Of a DNA stretch of 64,000 bases, positions 24,701-36,107 are shown piece after piece. Position 1 is the first letter of the stretch. Each line of letters starts with the position of its first letter. The notes under the pieces are model-generated. The model saw only the letters and a program-made list of their open reading frames with translations, had not been told where the DNA came from and made no database searches. Source of the DNA: Chenopodium formosanum (taxonomy: Eukaryota > Streptophyta > Magnoliopsida > Caryophyllales > Amaranthaceae). The position numbers and the translations under genes are program-made. The stretch covers positions 78,848,402 to 78,912,401 of the forward strand of contig CM044871.1 of NCBI GenBank assembly GCA_024500155.1. Direction: 5' to 3'.

Positions 24701-25544
24701 TGCAATATAGCGGGTAGTTAACTTAGGCCTATTCACATTTACTTCAGTTTCAGTTCAGCTTCAATAAGTTCAGTTCAGTTCAACTCCTAATTTCCTTCTC
24801 TCATAAAATATTCTATTCAGCTCATTATAGTTTAGTTTAGTTTAGTTCAGTTTAGTTCAGCTCCAATCAGTTCAGTTCAGTTCAGTAAATATGAACAGGC
24901 CCTTATTATTAAAACTTGCTACATATTTGTGGACATCTATAGATCAATATTATCTAGGGCTTGTATTTGTTGAGATGCTTTTGTTGTTGAGCCCCCACAA
25001 ATGATTCTTTAGGGTATTTAATTCTGCATCACAAATGCCTCGGTGTGTCACCATAATTTTAAACTCCATAAATTGTGGCATTGATTGTTAATTTGTTTGT
25101 TGATTATCCTCTATTTTACATGTTATATGCACCTCTTCATAAGCCCGATGCCTATGGTTCCTGAATTCAATACACTTTGATTCACTTTATATGCTTTTCT
25201 TTGCTGTATCTAAACAGGCTGTACAATTTTATGTCTGGAAACAGCCTACCCTGAAACAATCAGAAGTTACCATGGATACGAGTGATATTGTAATATTATC
25301 TGAAGAACAAAAGGAGATCGTTCATGAGCTAAGATCTGTTTTCTTGAGCACTAAGACAACATTTTGTGATTCATATCCTGCCGTGAGCAGGGAATTTCAT
25401 TTTGATTGGGCTTGCTTTTTTGCTGCTATAGCATCATGGAGAGAATACACATTCGAGTTGCATAAGCAATTACTAATACATTTACCTCTCTGGCAAGACT
25501 ATCGATCTTTATTTTCTATATCCTCTTCAGTTGTTGAGAAATGA
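18703..25544 (+). CDS. 2-oxoglutarate/Fe(II) dioxygenase, prolyl-4-hydroxylase-like
   Basis: This is an eight-exon gene of 395 codons: 18703-18765, 18850-18976, 19071-19146, 21131-21203, 21646-21741, 21973-22023, 24077-24451 and 25218-25544 (TGA). Every junction is GT...AG and stays in frame. Residues 89-178 form the catalytic double-stranded beta-helix. GWHSDD supplies iron ligands His99 and Asp101, SGGVFHF is the core strand, NIHCVDE supplies the distal His158, and GERLTLTLWF supplies Arg168 for 2-oxoglutarate. The enzyme should use O2 and 2-oxoglutarate to hydroxylate a protein or small substrate, but the substrate is not evident. The C-terminal ~215 residues (Cys-rich, FARLFILGFNIYTTQGRIC) match no domain I can name. 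An in-frame ATG at 18595 would add 36 basic residues, possibly an organelle-targeting extension; MASNDH is the more ordinary start. No disabling change was found. Confidence 0.85.
19491..20371. mobile_element. Long-TIR element in intron 3 of the dioxygenase gene
   Basis: The 5' end GTGCACCCGGGTGCACCATG and the inverted 3' end share about 40 bases (one copy has GCACATGG, the other GCGCATGG). Each terminus is itself palindromic. The interior is made of repeated ATGTTCTTT/TTTGTCAAACA words, with a second element inserted at about 19814-20092. There is no transposase. The superfamily is uncertain because no clear TSD could be read. Confidence 0.65.
19814..20092. mobile_element. Nested hAT-like element rich in GGCCCGACCC
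   Basis: TAGAGGTGATTA at the left and the inverse of TGATCACCTA at the right form imperfect terminal repeats. The interior repeats GGCCCGACCCG and GGGTCGAACCCGACC in both orientations. The 8-bp TSD expected of hAT elements is not convincing here, so the family assignment is tentative. Confidence 0.45.
20662..20688 (+). repeat. Poly(T) tract in intron 3
   Basis: A run of more than 20 T lies in the third intron, with no recognisable retroposon body next to it. Confidence 0.7.
22880..22912 (+). repeat. 16-bp tandem duplication in intron 6
   Basis: TACCTAAATAATATTA occurs twice in direct succession within the sixth intron. Confidence 0.8.
23480..23830 (+). mobile_element. LINE reverse-transcriptase C-terminal remnant in intron 6
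   Basis: Degenerate coding for the region downstream of a non-LTR reverse transcriptase is visible. It includes the string LRWFGQVRRRPKDG (family pattern LRWFGHV-RRP), then residues corresponding to GRGRPKMTW, then an ITEADST-KKG stretch like the usual LTED-ALDR-WR ending. Several stops interrupt it. It is in the same orientation as the host gene and lies wholly within an intron. Confidence 0.65.
24726..24902. mobile_element. PIF/Harbinger-type MITE in intron 7, TSD TTA
   Basis: The 177-bp element starts GGCCTATTCACATTTACTTC and ends with the inverse of GGGCCTGTTCATATTTACTG. It is flanked by TTA on both sides (24723-24725, 24903-24905). The interior is composed of AGTTCAGTTC repeats. The 3-bp TWA-type target duplication and GGGCCTGTTC ends fit PIF/Harbinger MITEs. 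Confidence 0.75.
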
Positions 25545-25997
25545 ATGTAAATGTCAAATTTCTAGTGCTATAACAGAGTCGAGTTTTCTTGTTTCATGTT
25601 TCGGTTATTTCTCTCTTGCTGATGGATCTCCGTTTTTTATATGTACACTTATATACTCATCTTCTTTTGTTTTGACTTCCACCCAGAAGCTTTGCGTTCT
25701 TCTTGAACTTTAGGGTATATGCCTAATTTTCCAAGGGCAATGTGTATATAGAAGCTGAATAATCTTTTTCATATTCACTCTCTTTCTCACCTACACTCAC
25801 TTTTTTAGTTTTGTAAGAATTTTTTTTTTTATTTTTTTATTTTTTTATTCTTTAATTAACCACTTCCATCATATTTTATTACTGACAACAGAGTACTATT
25901 TCTCCAAAACTCCGCGCAGATAGAAATAGTGCAAATGTAAAATACGGAGGGAGTACAACAATTAACAAGTCTTAAGTCAATCCTCAAAAATACAGAA
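25545..25997. other. 3' flank of the dioxygenase gene
   Basis: This holds the gene's probable 3' untranslated region, T-rich low-complexity DNA near 25830-25860 and a short repeat remnant ending ATACGGAGGGAGTAC near 25960. No further gene is seen. Confidence 0.5.
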
Positions 25998-26308
25998 TGT
26001 TGAGTAATTAGGTTTTGATGATTGTAAACTAATGATGATTATCTATCTAACGTGTTTGCTAAGTTGTGCATAGAAAGAACAAGTTATGCTTGGAACAGGA
26101 TATAAGGAACTTGAGCAATATAGGATAAGCAATATAGGAACAAGAACAATGATAAGTGTTATGGTTGATAAGCATGATGATGGCTAATGAACCATGAAGG
26201 TAACTATGTAAATATGTATGTGTTTTCATATGTAAGCTTCATAAGGTAAGTATCCTATACATATATAGGTCATGTATGTGTAGGAGTCTTTTAATTTAGT
26301 TTAGTTTT
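25998..26308 (+). repeat. Sirevirus-like LTR start, interrupted by the Tat element
   Basis: TGTTGAGTAATTAGGTTTTG resembles the beginnings of the LTRs at 15957 and 57051 (TGTT...GGTTTTGATGATG), and GGAACAGG-type words follow. Only about 310 bases are present before the Tat element cuts in. The five bases before it (CAGAA) nearly match those after the LTR ending at 58689 (CAGAG), so the two could be outer parts of one copia element that lost most of its interior. That is inference. Confidence 0.5.
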
Positions 26309-26601
26309 TGTTTCGGGTGAAAACAATGGGACCTTGCCGAAGGTCCAATGAAGCGGATGAAGACTGATTTGGTCCAAGGAATGTTGGGCCGAAGGTTTCC
26401 TGCACAGCAAACACACGTAAAATGGCCTCGGGGGTGGTTCCGAGGAAGACCCCTCCGATGCCAAAGTCAAATAGTGTTTAGAGAGAGAAAGCTATGCCTC
26501 TTGTTAATGCTTGAGGCTTGAATGTGAATGAATGATAAATGATGTAATTGAAGGCTTTTATACCTTAGCTTGGCAAGGAGAATGGACGGGACGGGCTGGA
26601 C
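26309..26601 (-). repeat. Tat 3' LTR, outer piece
   Basis: This matches the first ~290 bases (plus-strand view) of the LTR at 56526-56950, for example TGTTTCGGGTGAAAACAATG and CCTCGGGGGTGGTTCCGAGG. It breaks off after GGCTGGAC; the remainder resumes at 32104. Confidence 0.9.
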
Positions 26602-27447
26602 CAGTGATACAGGGAACGCGGGACGTTGAGGCGAATCGCGATCTGAGTCGTTCGTACCGAATCGCGGAACGAACGCGACCCAAATCGCTAGGGTTCGCGA
26701 CTCAGTTCGTAGTCGAAGCGTTCCCTTTTTCTTCTTCAGCAAGGTCGAATTTCTGAGTCAATAGCGGCAAAAAATGAAGGTTTACAGTGTTTGATATTTT
26801 GATAATAGCGAGTTCACGAGATTGAAGATGATACAACTGTTCGCTCTCTATATTGAAGATGATACAGCTGCTATAAAGTTGAAACGCCCCGAAAAAGCTT
26901 GAATTCGTGAGTGGTGGTTGGATTTTTGTGGCAGAATCCACTGTTTCCGGCGTATAGCAACCGCGCGTGATAGATAAATAGAGAGCGAAGATGAAAGTGA
27001 AAAATTGAGGGCTTGAGCTGATAAGAACGATGCAATTTTTAAGTGGGACAACTGTTATTAATTAAAAGGAGGTGGACACCTGTGTGGATGCTCTCCACTT
27101 TAGTTTTATTAAATAATATATTTGACTTTTTGACAACACATCCTCTCCTTTTTACTTTTATTTTTTTCTTCAGAATTGTTACTCCACTATATAATTACTA
27201 TGAACTCCATACTATACTACTATACAACTTTTTATTTAATGATAAATTTAATCTAAGTATATTGAATAACAAAAAATCTATTTAAAAATACAAATAAATT
27301 ATCTAAAAATATTTTTTCTTAAATAACTCTAAAATAAAAATTCTACCGCGATGACCGCAACATGGTCCGCGATCAACGCATCATTTCCGATACCGTGACA
27401 CCGCGACCGTTTCCGCGATCGCGATCGATACCGCATTTTTATTCTAT
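26602..27447. other. Possible terminal/subterminal region of a hAT-like element
   Basis: The left end CAGTGATACAGGGAACGCGG and the inverse of the right end (CATAGAATAAAAATGCGG) share a weak hAT-like C-A...G-A pattern. Both are followed by dense GAATCGCG/CGATCGCG words. The middle (26760-27330) is AT-rich and non-coding. I cannot tell whether this is a separate small element or the left end of the autonomous hAT. Confidence 0.35.
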
Positions 27448-28123
27448 GATTACGCATAGACAAAACTTCTTTTTGAACTTCTTACTATATTGGGGCCCTC
27501 AATATAGGAAATAGGAATATATATTCATATAAAGTTATTATTTACACCTTTTTTTAGTTTACTAAGTTTTTACTATGTCATTTTTTTTGTGCTAAACTTT
27601 ACTAATGTCATTAGTCTCTAAGTCTCATACTCATAGCTTATTGGGAACTTGAAGTCTTGAAAACTGAAAAGGACAACTTGCAAGTGATTAATGTTTTAAC
27701 TATTTTTTACGGGACTTTGGCAGCAAAGATGCTAAGTTTATATGAGATTATGAGTTACCAAGTGATTAGTCTAACAAATAATATAATAATTACAAAATAT
27801 AATTATATAAACTACGAATAATGGATAAAAAAGAATACTAATTTAATTTAATGATTACGTATACATAGTAATTTGAATAAACGATAAAAAATAATATGAT
27901 CGTATTATAGAGGGCTAAGAGACAAGAATTCCACTTAACCCCGACTATGATTGACCGGTCAAAAAAAATTTCATAATATAACACGTAAATTAGAATGTAC
28001 ATACTATGATTGCGTTTACGTTTAATGACCATAATCTGAATAATAATAAGATCATGCTATAGATTGATCAAAAAGGATTAGATCGTATATACTATGATAC
28101 ATTTTATAAATTGTACATAATAC

Positions 28124-29110
28124 GATCATGGTACGAATGATCAATCAAAAAGGGATTGGATGATATATACGTTATATTATAATATGACTAATTGATCAAC
28201 TTAACTAGGATATGATCCTACACTATGATACATTAAATATTTGTACGTAATAGGATCATGGTAAGAATGATCGAAAAAAAAGGATTAGATAAATTGGATC
28301 ACATATAGGTTATATCATACTATGACTAATCGATCAACTAGGATATGATCCTACACTATGTTACCTTATATAATTGTACGTAATAGGATCATGGTAAGAA
28401 TGATCGATTAAAAAGGATTAGATAAATTGGATCACATATAGGTTATATCATACTATGACTAATTGATCAACTAGGATATGATCCTACACTATGATACCTT
28501 ATATAGTTGTACGTAAGGATCATGGTAAGAATGATCGATAAAAAAGGATTAGATAAATTGGATCACATATAGGTTATATCATACTATGACTAATTGATCA
28601 ACTAGGATATGGTCCTACACTATGATACCTTATATAGTTGTACGTAATAGGATCATGGTAAGAATGATCGATAAAAAAGGATTAGATAAATTGGATCACA
28701 TATAGGTTATATCATACTATGACTAATTGATCAAATTGGATATGATCCTACACTATGATGCCTTAAATAGTTGTACGTAATAGGATCATGGTAAGAATGA
28801 TCGATAAAAAAGGACTAGATAAATTGGATCACATATAGGTTATATCATACTATGACTAATTGATCAACTAGGATATGATCCTACACTATGATACCTTATA
28901 TAGTTGTACGTAATAGGATCATGGTAAGAATGATCGATAAAAAAGGATTAGATAAATTGGATCATATATAGGTTATATCATACTATGACTAATCGATCAA
29001 CTAGGATATGATCCTACACTATGATACCTTATATTATTGTACGTAATAGGATCATAGTAAGAATGATCGATAAAAAAAGGATTAGATTATATACATTATA
29101 TATTGTACGT
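28124..29110. repeat. Tandem array, 131-133-bp unit, seven units
   Basis: The anchor GATCATGGTA or a close variant recurs at 28124, 28254, 28387, 28518, 28651, 28784, 28917 and 29050, giving spacings of 130, 133, 131, 133, 133, 133 and 133. Each unit contains GGATTAGATAAATTGGATCA, ATATAGGTTATATCATAC and TAGGATATGATCCTA, the last nearly palindromic. Units differ by only a few bases, with the outermost more diverged. The array lies about 450 bases upstream of the hAT transposase start. Confidence 0.9.
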
Positions 29111-29556
29111 AATTGGTTTGCTCGTTCCAATTCGCGGTTTGATTATAATTTATACGATCATACATAATATGTACCGGAGATAGTAGATCGGTTGCAAACA
29201 TGATCATACGACACATAAATTGGATTGTCCATTTTTTGATAAAAATATCAAAAAATGTGAATGATACACGTCATACACCTATAATACTAGGGGAAAAAAA
29301 CAAAAAAGAAATAAGAAGAAATAGGAAGAGGCGCATTCAATTAATGAATTCATTCTGATCTTCTTTCCCAAAGGCCAAAGCATTCTTTTCATTTATTGTA
29401 GAGCTTGAAGTTCAAACGACATCCAAACTCCATCCAAGCTCCATCTTCCCAAATTTTACAATTCTATAAATTCAATGTCTACTTTAGTATACAAAACACA
29501 TCTCCATTCCTACGGTTCCAACCAATCATTATTATCAAAAAAATTAGGTACAAAAA

Positions 29557-31750
29557 ATGGCATTTGGCAAAAATAGATCCAGACAAAGAGTTTCCATTGA
29601 AACTTCACAAAGAAATCAACCACAAAATCAACCTTCACCTGAAGAGTACAATGATTTGGAAACTGAAATTCCTCAAGGGGAAGAGGTGTTAGATACAGAA
29701 TATCAACCAAATCAACGAGTTTCTTCCGAGATTAAGCAAAAACCTCTATTACCTGAAATTACACCAATTCAGTGAGAGAAAGGGAAAAATGCTGGAGGAA
29801 CGAAAAGGTGGTCTTGCAACCATTGCAAGAAAACATACATCAGCTCATACACAAGAGTACATCAACATTTTTTTGGTGCTCAAGTTGGGAAAAAACCAAA
29901 GATTGGTCGATGTACTGTGATGCTATCAAATAGAGTACTACTTCAAAGCATAAGAAAGAAAGTTGAGGAGGCTGAGTTGACAGGTATCTCCCCATCATTA
30001 TCTAAATCTACTAAAAAAAATAAAGTTCGGCCGGGAACTAATAAAACTCCCATAGAAGATGCGTTTGGTATGGTTGAACGTAATGAGGTTGACAAAGCAA
30101 TAGTTCGTTTTCTTTGTGCTAATGGAATTCCATTCAATGTACTAAGAAGTCCAGAATTTTCTTATATGACAAAAGCCTTGACTCATGCTCCCAAGGACTA
30201 CAAGCCTCTATCGGCTGATAGAGCTAGAACATCCTTACTTGATGAAGTCAAGCGGGATGTGGAGAAGGAATTAGCTCCAATTAAAGACGCTTGGGCTACA
30301 CAAGGAACTTCAGTCATTTTAGATGGATGGACAAATGTGAAGCGTGAACCACTAATTAACGTGGTTGCATCCAATAGTCGTGGTTCTATATTTCTATACG
30401 CGGACGACTTCACGGGGTTGGAAAAAATAGGAAAGGCCATAGCTGAATATCTACTTACTGCAATTGAAGAAGTTGGGCCATCAAATGTCTTGCAAGTTAT
30501 CACTGACAATGCAGCTAATTGCAAAGCTGCTGGAAAAGAAATCGAGAAGGTACATACACACATTTTTTGGTCCCCTTGTGTGGTGCATACACTCAATCTT
30601 ATTTTTAAAGACATTGCTACTGCTTTTCCATGGGTTAGTGAAACTTATGTTAAAGGGAAAAATATTGTGAAGTATTTTTTAAATCATACTCATGCTCATG
30701 CCATTTTTAAATCACAATCTGGACTGGAATTACTGAAAGTAGCAAAAACTAGGTTTGCTTCTCATTATTTGTTGTTGAAAATACTACCACAATGTAGAGA
30801 ATCATTAGCAACTACTATAGTCATGCGGGCTTGGAAAGATTGGATTACTTCGGGGGATGAAAAAACAAGAGCGTTAGGGAAAGAAGTTGCTGCCACTATT
30901 AGTGATGAAGGTTTTTTGGAGGAAGTTGATAATATTTTGGCAATCACAAAGCCAATTTATTTGATGATTAAATTTGCTGATGGTGAAGGGCAAAAGATGG
31001 GTGAGGTTTATGAAAAGATGGATTGTATGATTAGGGAGATAGGAGATGTAATGAAAGAAAACAAGCATAAAGATGACAGTGACAAAATGAGTGAGATCTT
31101 GTTATCAAGATGGGAAAAAAATGAACATTCCCATGCATTGCTTAGGATTTGCACTAAACCCTTTTTTTTTATGATGCAAAGTACTTGGAAACTCCGGCTC
31201 CGGGAGGGGAGGCTAGGAGAGCACCAAATTTTGACAGAGAAGTTGTTGATGGTGTTTTAAAGGCATTTGATAAAATAGGGGAGAGTGAAGAAGAAAAAAG
31301 ACTACTCCGTGAACAGTTGGCTAAATTCCAAGCTAAGGAAGGTATTTTTGGGTCACTTGCTGCCAAAATTGATGCTGTAACAATGTCTCCTATTTCTTGG
31401 TGGTCCACTTATGGAACGGAGGCACCCGAATTAGCTGAAATTGCCATTAAAGTTTTGTCACAGCCCATTAGTAGTTCTTCTGCAGAGAGGGTGTGGAGCA
31501 CATACTCATTTATTCACAATGGCAAACGAAACCGACTAAATTCTGTTAGAGCTGACAAGTTGGTTTTATTCACTGCAATATTAGGCTAATTTCTCGTTTT
31601 ACAAGCTACTACAAAGAAGGTCCTTTTAGAAAATGGGACATTAATCCAGAGACTTCAATTCTAGAAAGTTTAACACTTGGACTTGAGGAAATGAGGTGGA
31701 GAGATGACTTAGATGAGCAACCTAATAACACCAGTGACATTTTCTTGTAA
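29557..31750 (+). pseudogene. hAT transposase (BED finger, DUF659, hATC)
   Basis: The protein would bind element ends and catalyse cut-and-paste transposition. From the ATG at 29557 the frame runs 72 codons to a TGA (29773-29775) and continues in the same frame. A BED-type zinc finger follows (WSCNHCKKTY...RVHQHF), then a DUF659/RNase H-like core with TSVILDGWTNVKREPLINV, VLQVITDNAANCKAAGKEIE and SPCVVHTLNLIFKD. At the T9 run (31162-31170) the frame shifts by one base. The C-terminal hAT dimerisation region (ISWWSTYGTEAPELAEIA, SSSAERVWSTYSFIHN) then reads from 31185. A second one-base slip at the T4 run near 31564 moves the last segment (LGLEEMRWRDDL) to another frame, ending TAA at 31748-31750. 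One stop and two homopolymer slips make this copy inactive, though otherwise well preserved. Confidence 0.85.
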
Positions 31751-32008
31751 AAGGCAGCGATATGCAGATTGATAACTTCTAAAGTTTAAGGCTTATTTTG
31801 CTTTGATGATATGTGTTGGATTGTTTATTGTAATAGAAGTTATTGAACCTTTTTTGCTTGGGTTTGTTATTTGTTTTAAGTTTTGAACTTTTGATCATGT
31901 ACTCATGTTTGATGGCTTGATGCATATGAAATATGAATGTTTTTTGGATGAAATGAAAATCAATGTTTTAATTTCAAATTAATTTTTAGTTTTTTTTTTT
32001 CTTCAGAT

Positions 32009-32011
<3 letters not shown>

Positions 32012-32091
<80 letters not shown>
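32012..32091. repeat. (TA)n microsatellite
   Basis: About 40 uninterrupted TA units lie between the hAT gene and the resumption of the Tat LTR; slippage here may have erased the insertion's right terminus. Confidence 0.95.
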
Positions 32092-32094
<3 letters not shown>

Positions 32095-32103
32095 CTACAC
32101 CCA

Positions 32104-32241
32104 ACATCATCATCGGCTGACCATGACAATTTGGGCCGCTGACTTTATATTGACTTGGCAAAGTGGAGGCTTGGGCCTTGACCGTGGCATAGATTGAATC
32201 ATTTAATGACCAGGCCCAATTGGCATAATTGGACCCAAACA
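32104..32241 (-). repeat. Tat 3' LTR, inner piece
   Basis: This resumes the LTR with ACATCATCAT, GGCTGACCATGACAATTTGG and ends GGACCCAAACA, matching 56813-56950 nearly base for base. Confidence 0.9.
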
Positions 32242-32257
32242 ACTTGCCCCCCAGACT
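32242..32257 (-). other. Tat polypurine tract
   Basis: On the minus strand TCTGGGGGGCAAGT directly precedes the LTR start TGTTTGGGTCC, as expected for the plus-strand primer of an element transcribed on the minus strand. This confirms that the left LTR is the 3' LTR. Confidence 0.75.
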
Positions 32258-34222
32258 TTAACCCGATTTGGAAGGATGACAGGTCGGGTTTGACTTTAAT
32301 AAAAATGGAGGGAAGTAAATGATTTCATTAAATCAAAAGATTTAAATTTTAAACAGTCATTAACTAAATATCTGTAATTAGGATAATGAGCGGGAAGTTG
32401 AGTGGATAATGGGCGGTTAATTAAGGGAGAGAGTGTTTAACGGTTACTTAAGGAGGTATTTAAGAGAAATTAAGCATTCTGACTCTCAAAATTCCAATTT
32501 TCTGGAAATATAAAACCAAATTCGCTCTTCTCTCCTCATTTCTTCACCAATTCACTCTCGAACTCCCTGAAAAACTACATTTTTCCGCTTTAAAACTTCG
32601 CTTCACCCCCGAAATCAAAGCTTGACATTTGAACCCGTTGCTCCGACTGACTGAATCGGCGAGTTTCGATGGTAAATTTCTTCGAATTTCCCTTGATTTT
32701 CTTAGTTTTTTGAAAAAATTCCCTTTTTCCCGACTTCCTTTCTTGCGAACTCAACAATGGCTCGAGGAAGAGGACGCCAGACTGGACGACGGGGTCAGGT
32801 CAGGGACCCAAGGGACCACGCCGACGTATGGAACGGGGAACAAGTGCGGGAAGACCCAAAGAGGGGTATTCCGGCCGTCCCCTTGAACGCTGCTGCCCCC
32901 CAGCAAGGCGCCGAGGCTGGCGGTGCTGAACAGGAGGAAGTTCTGCCTGTCGTGCTTTAGAATTTGCTCACTGGGCACGCTGAGTGGAAAAATGCCGAAG
33001 CCCTGAGAGCCATGAGGAAAAACGCACCATACTATTGGTGGGTTAGGCATGCCGAAGCCTATCGGTTTGCCGAACAGATAGAGTTGCACTACGGCATCTT
33101 TGAAGAAGATGGGTACTGGTGCCGAATGCCCGCGCCAACTGATAGAATTCATCGACCTCCCCCTGCGTATGTGGGGGTATACACTCGACAATTGCAATAC
33201 GGGCTTCGGTTCCCCTTAGATCCCTTCGTCAGGGACATTTTGATAAAGTACAGGATTTCCCTGTGCCAGTTGACGCCTGACAGTATTCGGCGGGTGATGA
33301 CCTATCTCTCGGTGTGTCGGTTTTTTACTGTTGAGCCGAGTTTACACTGCTTCTGAAAGATGCACAAGATGGTGCAGAACACCCAAAGCCAATATGGTCA
33401 GCACGGGCCTGGTTGGTGGCGAATTGAGAGCCACCCACAATATTTGACCATGTGGCCGAACGATTTTTCGGACAAGGATTGGCAAGGCCAATGGATCTAG
33501 GTAAGGGCTCCAGCAGATACAGAGCACCCCCACTTTTTCGGGGCACCCCGCTATCTTTCTAGGATCCGAACATGCAAGATTTGGGTCCCGAAGACCCTGA
33601 TGCCGCTCGTCACCCTAGTTATGAGCAGATGAAATTCTTCGGGAAGCACGAGAATCCTGGGGGAGCTGGACGAATAAAGTTCATCCCGACGAGATGGCTT
33701 CTGGATAACCATTATGTCTTCCAAGAGAAGATGTTGGCGGTTGTCGGCCTCAGCCGAAAGCACAGAGGCGGTAAGTACCTTCAGCTGGGGCCGAGGACTT
33801 GCTTTATTTGTTTTCTTACCGCTTTATTTGTTTTGTCTATTCCCTAAGGCTAACCTTCACTTTTCCCTTTCAGAGCTGAGCGAGGCCACCTCCGGAATTG
33901 ACTACGATCGGGTGGGAGTGAACGATGAAAGGGTCATTCTCGACCGAGCTCCCGCGATCACTAGTCCAAAGGACCGTCCGCTGCATTTGCACTCAACGGG
34001 CCTTTAGATTGAGGCTGCTGCAGATTATCTGAAGCAGAAGCCTTGGTGGGAGAAGCAGGATCCTTTGAGGCCTTTGTTACCCGAAGAAGTGCAAGCCGCT
34101 CGAACTGCTGCGGACGTGACCAGAGCGATTAACTCCCTAGAAAGGGGTGAAGGGACTTCTGGTGCTGCTGAGGCGCAGCCGAAGACTTTGGTAAGGCCTT
34201 TAGCACTTTGCTGTTTTTTTTT

Positions 34223-34224
34223 TT

Positions 34225-34265
<41 letters not shown>
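34223..34265 (+). repeat. Poly(T) tract in an intron of the antisense ORF
   Basis: A long T run lies between the donor GTAAGG at 34191 and the acceptor CTGCAG at 34297, an extreme polypyrimidine tract that has probably expanded by slippage. Confidence 0.9.
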
Positions 34266-34269
<4 letters not shown>

Positions 34270-36107
34270 ATCCCTTCTTGCTCCCCCACTTCTGCAGTCT
34301 GAGGAAGAGGGCAGAAGGAGAGATGATCTTTCGGAATTTGAGTCTTCGGATTTTGACGACATGGATGATCAACCTCTAAAGCAGAGGAAGAGAAGAAGGA
34401 CGGGCCCAGCTGTAGTGGGTCCGGGAGACTTTACGCTAAGGCCGATGCCTGGCGTCATAATAAGGGAGCCTGTCGCTGGCCGAGGCAGGGTTCCCAGAGG
34501 TACGGGGGGTCCTCCGCCCCCTACCTAGCCACCACCACCGGTTTTATCACCGTCGAGGACCCCTCCACCACCTCCTCCCACTGACATGGAGGTGGATCAG
34601 AGAACTCCTGACCCAAAGGAGGGGGTTCTTGAGGTGGTTTCAAACAAGGGGGGCGCTACTGAGCTCCCTGATAGTGAAGCTGTCAAAGCAGCCGAGGAGG
34701 TGGCTGCTGCTGAGGACGAGGCCCCTAGGGGCTTTACTGCTGAAATCCAGCAAGAGGTTGACGCTTTGACAAGTCAACCTGATGGGGAGGCTGAAGGGGT
34801 CTAAACTGAAGGGGACCATGCTGCAGGAGGGGCAACGACTGAGCCCGAAAAAGCCGACGAAGCTCCAATAACTTCGTTCCCCTCTTTCAAATCCTTTCAG
34901 TCCGGGGACATGGGGTTTTCAGCCAAGAAGTGCTCCATCCCAGCCGGCGCTAGGGCCAAAATCTGGGGGAAACACGGAGAAAGCGTTGAGGCTTACTTCG
35001 GCGGTTGCTCCGACTTGTCTAAAATGGAGCAGGTCCGAGAGTGGTCTGTTCGGGCAACCGCTGGAATTGCCGAGCCTGGTCCCTCAGTACCAGATCCCGC
35101 GCGAGACAACCAGAGGCTGCTGATGCAGGTATGTGAAAATGTTTTGCACCTTCAGCAATTCCAGCTTGCTTCATTTACTTATAATTTTATTTACCTTGAA
35201 TTGAACCCCGATTCTGCAGGTTGTCTACAATCATACTCTGACCAGTGAGATGATTGATGCGCTTTAAGAGAGAGTAGACATCGCTGAAACGGAGGGAAAA
35301 CTCGCTCAGCTGAAGGAGGAGAGCGCTGAGCATAAGGCCAAGGTTGTGATTGACTCCTTCAACACTTTTTGTGATGAAATGGAGAAAGATGTTCTGCCCC
35401 AGATGGACGAGGGAGAGGCCTTGCTCAAAGCGTTCGGCGCGGTTGACGTCCAAAGCCTTAAAACCAAGATCCAGCATAAAATTGACGCTGAGGTTCAATC
35501 TCAAGTGCTGGCCCGAGAAGAATTAAATAGCTCGGCAGAAGATCAAGATCTTGGAGGCTGATGCCAACCGTCATTGCCAAGCCTTTGAAAGCGGGGAGAA
35601 CGAGCTGATCGAGGTCGTAGTCCAGCTGGAGTCTCAAAGGCAGAGCATCACCAGCCTGGAGGTTCAGCTAAAGGATAAGGAGGTCGAGCTATCCCAGGTC
35701 CAGGGTAAGGTTGAACAGACAGAGCATCGGCTTGCTGATGCCGAGGCTAAGTTGAAGGAGCAGCAGGAGTCTTCCCAGAAGGCCTTGGAGGAGGTCCAAA
35801 AGAAGCTGGCCGACGTTGAGGCTCAGCTAGCCCTTAGGGACTACTCCTAGGAGGAGTATTCGACCTCCTACCTCAACGGTTATGGGGTGGCTCGAAGGCT
35901 GGCTTTCCATGCTTCCCCTGACCTGGATTGGTATCAATGCAAAATCTGGGCTGAAGACCCCCATGATCCTCATATGCATAAAGCCAGCCAGGCTGAGGTC
36001 GATCTGCTGGCCCGTCTCGAAGCTGAGGACGCTGCGGCCGAGGAGGCTGAGAGGAAGGAAGCTGAGGCCTAGGCTAAAGTTCAACCTGCCTCTTCTACAG
36101 CTAGAGC

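Larger units (their letters stand above)
26602..32103. mobile_element. 5.5-kb insertion in Tat LTR, hAT-bearing
   Basis: This segment separates the two halves of the Tat 3' LTR. It begins CAGTGATACAGGG, contains GC-rich CGCGATC words near 26620-26720 and again near 27340-27440, then a tandem array (28124-29110), a hAT transposase gene (29557-31750) and a TA microsatellite. A clean 8-bp duplication was not found at the outer junctions, so it may be more than one insertion or a hAT element whose right end was lost in the TA repeat. Confidence 0.6.

Noticed and set aside
26532..27051. Short ORFs in the GC-rich start of the insertion
   Set aside because: They overlap on both strands across repeated GAATCGCG words and show no domain.
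28124..29110. Tandem array as a CRISPR-like locus
   Set aside because: Units are contiguous with no unique spacers, and the context is a plant transposon nest.
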